Assembly (NCBI GenBank): GCA_946549475.1
Contig: CAMNQO010000117.1
Span: 1 to 5,443, forward strand
Source: an uncultured Bacteroidales bacterium
GTDB lineage: Bacteria > Bacteroidota > Bacteroidia > Bacteroidales > UBA932
DNA length: 5,443 nucleotides
Direction of reading: 5' to 3'
Within the stretch, counting starts at the first letter, position 1, and each line of letters begins with the position of its first letter. The notes under the pieces were generated by a model that was not told the DNA's origin, ran no database searches, and worked only from the letters and a program-made list of their open reading frames with translations. The position numbers and the translations under genes were made by a program. This document shows positions 1-5,443 of the stretch, piece by piece.

Positions 1-443
1 AGAAGGGAGGCGGCGCCGTCGAGTTTGAGGATGGCGTCGGCGCCGATGAGGAAGATTTGGACAGGATGGTCCGGATGCTCGAATTCGAGCAGGACCTGGG
101 CGCAGGCGCCGCAAGGGAAGACAGGCTGCCCGGAGAGTTGCCGATGCGGCCCGCCGGCAACGGCCAGCGCGGTGATATGGGCCTCGCCAAGGACGCTGTG
201 CGCCGCGAAGAGGGCCACCCGCTCGGCACAAAGCCCGGAGGGATAGGCCGCATTCTCCTGATTGGCCCCCAGGACGATACGCCCGTCGGACAGGCGGACG
301 GCCGCCCCGACCGAAAAACCGGAATAGGGCGAATAACTCCGCCCCATCGCCTCTATCGCCATCTGTATGAGATAACCATCCTCCGCCGGCAGTTCATCGG
401 GCGAAGAGTACTGTTCGTACACGATTTTGACATCCTTCTTCAT
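1..443 (-). CDS. cdd: Cytidine deaminase, 3' end outside the window
   Basis: The product hydrolyses cytidine and deoxycytidine to uridine and deoxyuridine in the cytoplasm, as part of pyrimidine salvage. Translating the minus strand from the ATG at 443 gives 147 codons with no stop before the window edge. The family usually has about 130-160 residues, so only a short C-terminal tail should be missing. The substrate-binding region SPYSGFSVGAA lies at residues 38-48. NQENAAYPSGLCAER (61-75) carries the first zinc ligand Cys72 and the proton-shuttling Glu74. PCGAC (110-114) supplies zinc ligands Cys111 and Cys114. Three cysteine ligands and the short length fit the homotetrameric class of the family. 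The start at 443 gives MKKDVKIVYEQY, with no earlier in-frame ATG needed and no clear Shine-Dalgarno, as is common in Bacteroidota. It is transcribed divergently from mnmA across 59 bp. The motifs make the family assignment secure. The exact nucleoside preference is not visible. Confidence 0.95.
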   Translation of the reverse strand, partial: MKKDVKIVYEQYSSPDELPAEDGYLIQMAIEAMGRSYSPYSGFSVGAAVRLSDGRIVLGANQENAAYPSGLCAERVALFAAHSVLGEAHITALAVAGGPHRQLSGQPVFPCGACAQVLLEFEHPDHPVQIFLIGADAILKLDGAASL

Positions 444-453
444 AGATATTTTT

Positions 454-461
454 TATCTTTG
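454..461 (+). promoter_or_regulatory. Putative -7 box of the mnmA promoter (TATCTTTG)
   Basis: TATCTTTG, followed by CA, matches the Bacteroidota -7 consensus TAnnTTTG and is a very typical version of it. It lies 41 bp upstream of the mnmA ATG, in an A/T-rich stretch that begins right after the cdd start codon. A TTTG at 426-429, inside the start of cdd, could be the -33 element, but its 24-bp spacing is longer than the usual 19-21 bp. Transcription would start near 467, leaving a leader of about 35 nt. The box points toward the cdd promoter on the opposite strand. Confidence 0.5.
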
Positions 462-479
462 CATCCGATTATGACCTTG

Positions 480-487
480 CAAAAATA
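480..487 (-). promoter_or_regulatory. Putative -7 box of the cdd promoter (TATTTTTG)
   Basis: Read on the minus strand, these bases are TATTTTTG, a full match to the Bacteroidota -7 consensus TAnnTTTG. The box lies 36 bp upstream of the cdd start codon. Transcription would begin a few bases further on, around 473-475, giving a leader of about 30 nt. A TTTG-type -33 element at the usual spacing of about 19-21 bp is not evident: the nearest TTTG words are 12 bp and 26 bp away. The call therefore rests on one motif and on position. Confidence 0.4.
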
Positions 488-502
488 ATCAATTTCCGCC
501 AA

Positions 503-1831
503 ATGAGTGAAAGCAAAAAGATGAAAGTATGCATCGGACTGTCCGGAGGCGTGGACTCCAGCGTCACGGCCCTGCTGCTCAAGCAGGCCGGCTACGATGT
601 ATTCGCCCTCTTTATGCAGAACTGGCACGACACGGCCGGAACACTGCACGGAGACTGCGAGTGGGAAGAAGACCGTTTCGTAGCGGAAATGGTCGCCCGG
701 AAAATCGGCATCCCCTTTTATTTCGTGGACCTGAGCAAGCCCTACCGCGCCCGCGTGGTGGATTATATGTTTGCAGAATACGCCAAAGGCCGCACACCCA
801 ACCCCGACGTGCTCTGCAACCGGGAAATCAAGTTCGACGCCTTCTGGGAATGCGCCCGCAAACTGGGCGCCGAGATGGTGGCGACGGGACATTACTGCCG
901 CAAGGAAGCGGTGACCGATGCCGACGGCAGGCCCGTCACCGGAGCGGACGGCAAACCGCTGTACCGCCTGCTGGCCGGCAGCGACGACAACAAGGACCAG
1001 AGTTATTTCCTCTGCCAACTTTCGCAAGAGCAACTTTCCTCCGCCCTCTTTCCCATCGGAGAACTGGAAAAGCCGGAAGTGAGGCGCATCGCCCGCGAGG
1101 CCGACCTTCCCTCCGCCGACAAGAAAGACTCCCAGGGGATCTGTTTCGTGGGGAAGGTCGATCTGCCCACCTTCCTGCAACAGCAACTCAAAAGCGTCAA
1201 GGGCCCGATTGTGGAGGTCTATGACGCATACTATCCGCAGAATCCCGTCTATCGGCGCTACCGGGAACTGGACGGCAAGACAGCACAGCAACTTACCGAC
1301 GAGCAGCTGCTGGAACTGTCCACCCCCATCGACTACGCGGACATCCGTTTTGAAAAGGAAGTGTACCGCAGCGGGAAGAAGCACATCAAGAAGGAAAGGT
1401 GGAAAGACAACCCTTTCGGAAAAATCGTCGGAGAGCATAGCGGCGCCCAGTTCTACACCATCGGCCAGCGCAAGGGCCTCGGTGTGGGCGGGCATCAGGA
1501 CTCGCTCTTCATCCTCGCGACGGACATCCCCTCCAATACCATCTATGTCGGAGAAGGGCAGCAGCACAAAGGACTGTCCCGCCGCTGCCTGCGGATTGCG
1601 CCGGACGAGATTCACTGGGTCCGGCCGGACCTGGCCCTGGGCATCGGGGACAGCCGCCGGGTAAAAGCCCGCATCCGCTACCGCCAGCCCCTGCAAAAAG
1701 CCGTCCTGATCAATCGTCAGAACGGCCTCTTCATTCTCTTTGACGAAGCCCAGCGGGGAATCACTCCCGGTCAGTTCGCGGTTTGGTACGAAGACGATGA
1801 TGAACTCACCGGTTCCGGGGTTATCGCCTGA
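503..1831 (+). CDS. mnmA: tRNA-specific 2-thiouridylase MnmA
   Basis: MnmA uses ATP and a relayed persulfide sulfur to thiolate U34 in the anticodon of tRNAs for Lys, Glu and Gln, in the cytoplasm. The adenylating PP-loop SGGVDSS is at residues 14-20. PNPDVLCNREIKF (99-111) holds Asp102 and the first catalytic Cys105. SQGICFVG (210-217) holds the second catalytic Cys214. YTIGQRKGLGVGG (318-330) is the family's tRNA-binding region motif, and TPGQFAVWY (421-429) lies in the C-terminal beta-barrel. The protein has 442 residues, against about 360-370 in E. coli. Most of the extra length is a charged insertion at about residues 239-304. The ATG at 503 is preferred; an in-frame ATG at 521 (Met7) would still keep the PP-loop, and neither has a clear Shine-Dalgarno. 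Its stop is 8 bp from the stop of the convergent GH3 gene. Function is confident; Bacteroidota genomes can carry more than one MnmA paralogue, and which one this is cannot be told here. Confidence 0.95.
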   Translation: MSESKKMKVCIGLSGGVDSSVTALLLKQAGYDVFALFMQNWHDTAGTLHGDCEWEEDRFVAEMVARKIGIPFYFVDLSKPYRARVVDYMFAEYAKGRTPNPDVLCNREIKFDAFWECARKLGAEMVATGHYCRKEAVTDADGRPVTGADGKPLYRLLAGSDDNKDQSYFLCQLSQEQLSSALFPIGELEKPEVRRIAREADLPSADKKDSQGICFVGKVDLPTFLQQQLKSVKGPIVEVYDAYYPQNPVYRRYRELDGKTAQQLTDEQLLELSTPIDYADIRFEKEVYRSGKKHIKKERWKDNPFGKIVGEHSGAQFYTIGQRKGLGVGGHQDSLFILATDIPSNTIYVGEGQQHKGLSRRCLRIAPDEIHWVRPDLALGIGDSRRVKARIRYRQPLQKAVLINRQNGLFILFDEAQRGITPGQFAVWYEDDDELTGSGVIA

Positions 1832-1839
1832 CTCAATCC

Positions 1840-3927
1840 TTATTCGACCGTAATGGCGCTGCTGAGTTTGATATCCGTGGCGGATGCGGCGATGTCGATG
1901 TTGTAGGCACCGGGATCCAGGACCCAGTCGTGGGAGATGATGTCGTAGTACTTGAAGGCATCCATCGGCAGTTGTACCTTGACCACTTGCTTTGCCCCTT
2001 TGGCGAGTTTGACTTTCGCCAGCCCTTTGAGTTCACGCTCGGGACGGATGATGGAGGGAGATTGGGGAGCCACATAGATCTGCACCGCTTCGGTGGCTTC
2101 GCACGAGCCGGTATTGGCCAAGGTGAAAGATACCTCATAGCCCGCTTCGTTCTTGACGACGGAGGGGTCGGAGTAAGCAAAACTGCTGTAGGTCAGACCA
2201 TAGCCGAAAGGATAAAGCGGCTCTGTACCAAAATGTCCGATGCCGCGATAGCCGACGAACACGCCCTCGCCATAGTCGGCAAAAGGATAACTGGCATGGC
2301 GGGAAGCGTAGCGGCCGGGCTCGTGTTTGGTGTAAACGCTCTCATCCAGCACCGCTTTGTGATAGAAAGGAGTCGTCGGGTTTTTCTCCAGACTGCCCCA
2401 GCAGGTAAACGGCAGACGGCCGGAAGGGGAGACCTTGCCGGAGATGATGTCGGCCAGTGCGCGGCCGCCTTCCTGACCGGTGTACCAGGCCATCATGATG
2501 GCATCCACTTTGTCGCCCCATTTGCGCATGTCCACCTCGCCCCCTGAGTAAACGATTACGACCACTTTCTTGCCGCTGGCAATCGCATCCTCGATCAGTT
2601 TCTCCTGGTCGCTGTCCAGCGCATATTTGCGGTCGCTGTTCTCTTTCTCGGAATTTTTGTTGAAGCCGGCCGCAACGATAATCGTGCTGACGCCTTTGAG
2701 TTCGGCCGGATGGGTCGGTACGCCGCTGCGGAGCAGGATGTCATATTTTTTGCCCAGATTGCGAAGACCCTGATATAAGGTGACTTCGTATTTTTTGAGA
2801 GGATGCATGGCGCCGGAACCGCCGCCGAAAGTAATGTAATCGGCATTGGGGCCTACCAGCAGGATCTTGCCGCCCTTGATGGGGAGTACGCCTTCATTCT
2901 TGAGCAACACAGGTGCTTCCACGGCCGCCTGATAAGCCAGGCTGCGGCTCACATCGTAGTCTTCGGGAATGCTGCTGTCTTTCATGGGCTTGTCGAGGAA
3001 GCCGTAGGCGATGAAACTCTGGAGGATGTGGATGCACTTTTCGTCAATCACCCGCTCGGGCACCACACCGTTGTCGATGAGGGGCTTGAGCGTATTGTAG
3101 TTCATCGCGTACCCGTTGGGCATTTCCATGTCCAGACCGCTCATGGCACAGCCGATCGGGGTGTAGGTCGATACCCAGTCGGACATGACGAAACCCTCGA
3201 AACCCCATTTGCGGAGATTGTCGTTGATCAGCCAGCCGTTCTCGGCCGCATGCTGGCCGTTGACGGGGTTGTAACTGGTCATCACGGCACCGACGCGGGC
3301 TTTTTCGACCGCCTTGCGGAAGGTGGGGAAATAAATCTCGTTCATCGTGCGCTCGTCCGCACCGCTGCTGACACGATGCCGGTCGTACTCCTGGTTGTTG
3401 AGCGCGAAATGCTTGATGGTGGCCATCACGCCCTGCTGCTGGATGCCGGTGATGTATTGGACCGCCGTCTCGGAGGCCAGGTACGGATCCTCGCCCATGT
3501 ATTCGAAGTTGCGGCCGCAGAGCGGGCTGCGATAGATGTTGACGCCCGGGCAGAGCATGATGCCGACGCCGCGTGCTTTGGCGTCATAACCGATGCCGGT
3601 CCCCACGCCGAGGGCGACTTCCGGATTGAAAGTAGCCGCCAGGGCGATGCCGCAGGGATAGTAGGTGCTGTTGGTCGGCGTGCGGCCGATGGCACGGACA
3701 CCCTGGGGACCGTCCGCCATCAGCACCTCGGGAATCCCGAGCCTTTCAATCGGGAGCGTGTAGAACTCTTCGCGCTGACCGGAGATTAGTTTGCATTTCT
3801 CTTCAAGCGTCATCTGTCTGACGAGGGATGCCGCCCGATCTTTGTCGGCCTGCGTTACCATGGGCTGGGCATTGACGGACACGAAAGCCGCCGTAAGTGC
3901 CGTGAGGGCCATCACTGTTTTTTTCAT
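1840..3927 (-). CDS. Exported glycoside hydrolase family 3 enzyme, beta-glucosidase type
   Basis: This is a retaining glycosidase that probably removes terminal beta-linked glucose, or a related sugar, from oligosaccharides in the periplasm. The 695-residue product starts with a signal peptide: MKK, a hydrophobic core, then VNA at 18-20 with likely cleavage before Gln21. No lipobox cysteine follows. The N-terminal barrel contains ADGPQGVR (71-78), GRNFEYMGEDPYLAS (138-152) and IKHFALNNQE (171-180). VMSDW (247-251) holds the nucleophile Asp250. The alpha/beta-sandwich domain follows; by comparison with EGxDR-type GH3 motifs, Glu429 in KENSDR (428-433) is the likely acid/base. YGEGVFVGYR (552-561) and PLYPFGYGLTY (570-580) lead into a C-terminal fibronectin III-like domain (about 590-695). 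No PA14 insertion is present. It follows pgi by 25 bp on the same strand, with no TAnnTTTG box in the gap, so it is probably co-transcribed. No SusC/SusD genes are visible. The family is certain; substrate is open, since GH3 also includes xylosidases, glucosaminidases and other activities. Confidence 0.93.
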   Translation of the reverse strand: MKKTVMALTALTAAFVSVNAQPMVTQADKDRAASLVRQMTLEEKCKLISGQREEFYTLPIERLGIPEVLMADGPQGVRAIGRTPTNSTYYPCGIALAATFNPEVALGVGTGIGYDAKARGVGIMLCPGVNIYRSPLCGRNFEYMGEDPYLASETAVQYITGIQQQGVMATIKHFALNNQEYDRHRVSSGADERTMNEIYFPTFRKAVEKARVGAVMTSYNPVNGQHAAENGWLINDNLRKWGFEGFVMSDWVSTYTPIGCAMSGLDMEMPNGYAMNYNTLKPLIDNGVVPERVIDEKCIHILQSFIAYGFLDKPMKDSSIPEDYDVSRSLAYQAAVEAPVLLKNEGVLPIKGGKILLVGPNADYITFGGGSGAMHPLKKYEVTLYQGLRNLGKKYDILLRSGVPTHPAELKGVSTIIVAAGFNKNSEKENSDRKYALDSDQEKLIEDAIASGKKVVVIVYSGGEVDMRKWGDKVDAIMMAWYTGQEGGRALADIISGKVSPSGRLPFTCWGSLEKNPTTPFYHKAVLDESVYTKHEPGRYASRHASYPFADYGEGVFVGYRGIGHFGTEPLYPFGYGLTYSSFAYSDPSVVKNEAGYEVSFTLANTGSCEATEAVQIYVAPQSPSIIRPERELKGLAKVKLAKGAKQVVKVQLPMDAFKYYDIISHDWVLDPGAYNIDIAASATDIKLSSAITVE

Positions 3928-3952
3928 GGGAATACTATTTATAAGGTTGGTG

Positions 3953-5296
3953 TTATTTCAATCGGGCCTGGATGGCTTTGGTCTGCTCCTCATAGCCGGG
4001 TTTTTCCAGCAGGGCGAACATATTTTTCTTGTAGGCTTCCACACCCGGCTGGTTGAACGGATTGACGCCGAGGATGTAGGCGCTGATGCCGCAGGCCTTC
4101 TCGAAGAAATAGAAGAGTCCGCCGAGGTTGTACTCGTCGAGTTTCTCCACCTTCACGTTCATCTGGGGCACTCCGCCGTCGATGTGGGCGAGCTGGGTGC
4201 CGAGCTGGGCCATCCGGTTGCATTCCTCCACGTGCTTGCCGGCGAGGAAGTTCAGCCCGTCGAGGTTCTGTCCGTCGGATTCGATGACGAGGGAGCGGTT
4301 GCTGTTTTCGACCGTGACGGTGGTTTCCATCAGGATGCGCTCGCCGTCCTGGATATACTGGCCCATCGAATGGAGGTCGGTGGTGCAGATGACCGAAGCG
4401 GGGAAGATGCCCTTGCCGTCCTTGCCCTCGGACTCGCCGTAGAGTTGTTTCCACCATTCGCCCAGATACTGGAGTTTGGGGTTGAAGGAGACGAGGATTT
4501 CGACTTTCTTGCCCTGGTTGTAGAGCAGATTGCGGACGGCGGCGTACTGGACGGCCGGATTGTCGGCGGCGGGACGGGCGCAGGCCTGTTCCATTTCAAA
4601 GGCGCCCTTGAGCATCGCCTTCACATCGTAGCCGGCCAGCATGATGGGCAGCAGGCCGACCGGGGTAAGGACGGAGAAACGGCCGCCCACATTGTCCTCG
4701 ATGACGAAAGTCTTGTAGCCCTCCTGGGTGGAAAGGGACTTCAGGGCGCCGCGCTTGGCGTCGGTCACGGCGACGATGCGCCGGGCGGCTTCTTCCTTGC
4801 CGTATTTCTGTTCGATGAACTGTTTGACGATACGGAAGGCGACGGCCGGCTCGGTGGTGGTGCCGGACTTGGAAATCACCACGCAGGCTACATTGCGCTC
4901 GCGGGCCAGGTCCATCATCTCGCACAGATAGTCTTCAGACAGGTTGTTACCCGCGAAAACGATTTCGGGAGCCGCTTTCCTGCCGCCGAGTGATTTGGCG
5001 AAAGTGTGGCCGAGGGCCTCAACGGCGCATTTGGCACCCAGATAGGATCCGCCGATACCGATGACGACCACCAGATCCACGCCCTTGGTCAGCCAGTCTT
5101 TGCGGACCGCTTCGCATTCGTCCATCAGACGGTTGGCGAGGGTCAGCGAGGGCAGGTGCTTCCATCCCAGAAAATCGTTGCCCGCTCCGGTTTCCTTCTC
5201 AAGGACCGACAGCGCGGACAGGGCCTTGCCGATGTATTCTTTGTATTCTGCATCTTTTATAAAGGAGTTGCAGCCTCCCATTTCAAATTTGACCAT
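3953..5296 (-). CDS. pgi: Glucose-6-phosphate isomerase
   Basis: The enzyme interconverts glucose-6-phosphate and fructose-6-phosphate in the cytoplasm, in glycolysis and gluconeogenesis. At 447 residues it matches the short form known from Bacillus (about 450) rather than the ~550-residue E. coli type. The first SIS domain contains VVIGIGGSYLGAK (77-89) and VISKSGTTTEP (140-150), which bind the sugar phosphate. NVGGRFSVLTPVGLLP (202-217) covers the first PGI signature, with Arg206. LYGESEGKDGKG (285-296) carries the proposed catalytic base Glu288. His309 lies in TTDLHSMGQ. GVNPFNQPGVEAYKK (410-424) is the second signature, with Lys423. The spacing Glu288-His309-Lys423 is the same as I recall for the Bacillus subtilis active site. 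The ATG at 5296 follows a TAnnTTTG promoter box closely; Met6 is an alternative start. It is the first gene of a probable two-gene unit with the GH3 gene. The protein looks complete with no missing residues. Confidence 0.97.
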   Translation of the reverse strand: MVKFEMGGCNSFIKDAEYKEYIGKALSALSVLEKETGAGNDFLGWKHLPSLTLANRLMDECEAVRKDWLTKGVDLVVVIGIGGSYLGAKCAVEALGHTFAKSLGGRKAAPEIVFAGNNLSEDYLCEMMDLARERNVACVVISKSGTTTEPAVAFRIVKQFIEQKYGKEEAARRIVAVTDAKRGALKSLSTQEGYKTFVIEDNVGGRFSVLTPVGLLPIMLAGYDVKAMLKGAFEMEQACARPAADNPAVQYAAVRNLLYNQGKKVEILVSFNPKLQYLGEWWKQLYGESEGKDGKGIFPASVICTTDLHSMGQYIQDGERILMETTVTVENSNRSLVIESDGQNLDGLNFLAGKHVEECNRMAQLGTQLAHIDGGVPQMNVKVEKLDEYNLGGLFYFFEKACGISAYILGVNPFNQPGVEAYKKNMFALLEKPGYEEQTKAIQARLK

Positions 5297-5319
5297 GATC
5301 GTATGTGTGTTATCTCCTA

Positions 5320-5327
5320 CAAATATA
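5320..5327 (-). promoter_or_regulatory. Putative -7 box of the pgi promoter (TATATTTG)
   Basis: On the minus strand these bases read TATATTTG, a full match to the Bacteroidota -7 consensus TAnnTTTG. The box lies 23 bp upstream of the pgi ATG, so the leader would be only about 17-19 nt. The box is followed by TAGGAG (5314-5319), which resembles a Shine-Dalgarno but sits 17 bp from the ATG, too far for a normal one. Upstream is an A/T-rich stretch with T and A runs (5331-5346). A good TTTG -33 element is not present at the expected distance; TTTA at 5350-5353 is the nearest approximation. This promoter would drive pgi and probably the GH3 gene. Confidence 0.5.
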
Positions 5328-5397
5328 ATGTTTTTTTACCAAAAAATCGTAAATTCGCACAAATTTTGATGCGGCCTGCAGCCATGTTTTTGATTAT

Positions 5398-5443
5398 ATG
5401 AATCCTTTTGTTCGATTGTACCGCTTCTTCTCCGTCCATAAAG
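5398..5443 (+). CDS. Possible start of an unidentified gene, 3' end outside the window
   Basis: An ATG at 5398 opens a frame of 15 codons that runs off the window edge: MNPFVRLYRFFSVHK. The sequence has a basic-aromatic start that would suit a cytoplasmic leader just before a membrane segment. N-termini of this kind are seen in some Bacteroidota inner-membrane transporters, but 15 residues are not enough to assign a family. It would be transcribed divergently from pgi across a 101-bp gap. The nearest promoter-like word is AAATTTTG at 5361-5368, one base off TAnnTTTG. The preceding ATG at 5384 is closed by a stop after five codons, so 5398 is the first usable start. It may also be chance. Confidence 0.35.
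   Translation, partial: MNPFVRLYRFFSVHK

Noticed and set aside
11..46. Two short GC palindromes, CGGCGCCG (11-18) and TCGGCGCCGA (37-46)
   Set aside because: They are short, fall in GC-rich codons for Gly, Ala and Asp of cdd, and are expected by chance at this base composition.
57..488. Open frame of 143 codons on the plus strand, opposite cdd
   Set aside because: The minus strand encodes the cytidine deaminase zinc-binding motifs here, so this frame is a shadow.
440..1696. Long open frame of 418 codons on the minus strand, opposite mnmA
   Set aside because: It lies wholly antisense to a gene with all its catalytic motifs, and shows no recognisable domain. Long antisense frames are common in GC-rich genes because of third-position bias.
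1806..1825. CCGGTTCCGG inverted repeat near the mnmA stop, considered as a terminator
   Set aside because: The loop would be only 2 nt and there is no T run after it, so it cannot act as an intrinsic terminator.
2803..3789. Open frame of 328 codons on the plus strand, opposite the GH3 gene
   Set aside because: The opposite strand carries the GH3 signatures across the whole stretch. The antisense product is a low-complexity mix rich in Ala, Val, Gly, Asp and His with no domain.
3928..3952. A/T-rich 25-bp gap between pgi and the GH3 gene, considered as a promoter
   Set aside because: It contains TATAAATAG but no TAnnTTTG box on the coding strand, and it is too short for a full promoter plus leader.
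3791..4993. Open frame of 400 codons on the plus strand, opposite pgi
   Set aside because: It is antisense to a complete pgi. Its product is rich in Leu, Val, Gly and Asp, typical of a mirror frame of GC-rich coding sequence, and has no recognisable motifs.
5371..5383. GC-rich inverted repeat (GGC...GCC) in the right-hand gap, considered as a terminator or operator
   Set aside because: The stem is only 3 bp around a PstI-like CTGCAG core, too weak to support a call.

Overview
This 5.4 kb window looks like ordinary chromosome from a GC-rich member of the Bacteroidota, possibly a Rikenellaceae/Alistipes-like gut organism. That placement is inference. It rests on three things: promoter-like TAnnTTTG boxes (the Bacteroidota -7 element) in A/T-rich gaps, the absence of clear Shine-Dalgarno sequences before most starts, and the style of the proteins, including a secreted GH3 glycosidase and the short ~450-residue type of glucose-6-phosphate isomerase. 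No rRNA, tRNA, insertion sequence, CRISPR array or phage gene was seen.

Layout from left to right. (1) Bases 1-443, minus strand: most of a cytidine deaminase gene (cdd), whose 3' end lies outside the window. (2) Bases 444-502: a 59-bp divergent intergenic region with a TAnnTTTG box on each strand, arranged so that the two promoters would face each other. (3) Bases 503-1831, plus strand: mnmA, the tRNA U34 2-thiouridylase, with an insertion of about 65 residues before its conserved YTIGQRKG motif. (4) After only 8 bp, and converging on it, bases 1840-3927, minus strand: an exported GH3 beta-glucosidase-type enzyme. (5) Bases 3953-5296, minus strand: pgi, glucose-6-phosphate isomerase, 25 bp upstream of the GH3 gene and probably co-transcribed with it from a TAnnTTTG promoter just before pgi. 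(6) Bases 5297-5397: a 101-bp divergent A/T-rich intergenic region. (7) Bases 5398-5443, plus strand: the possible first 15 codons of another gene.

The genes do housekeeping and central-metabolism jobs: pyrimidine salvage (cdd), wobble-base thiolation of tRNA (mnmA), release of sugars from beta-glycosides in the periplasm (GH3), and entry of glucose-6-phosphate into glycolysis (pgi). The pgi-GH3 pair makes metabolic sense, because a glucose-releasing enzyme sits beside the enzyme that handles glucose once it is phosphorylated. All the gap-free genes appear intact, with their catalytic residues present. I found no convincing evidence of a new biological system. The points most worth checking are the face-to-face cdd/mnmA promoters, the MnmA insertion, the 8-bp convergent junction, and the pgi-GH3 pairing.
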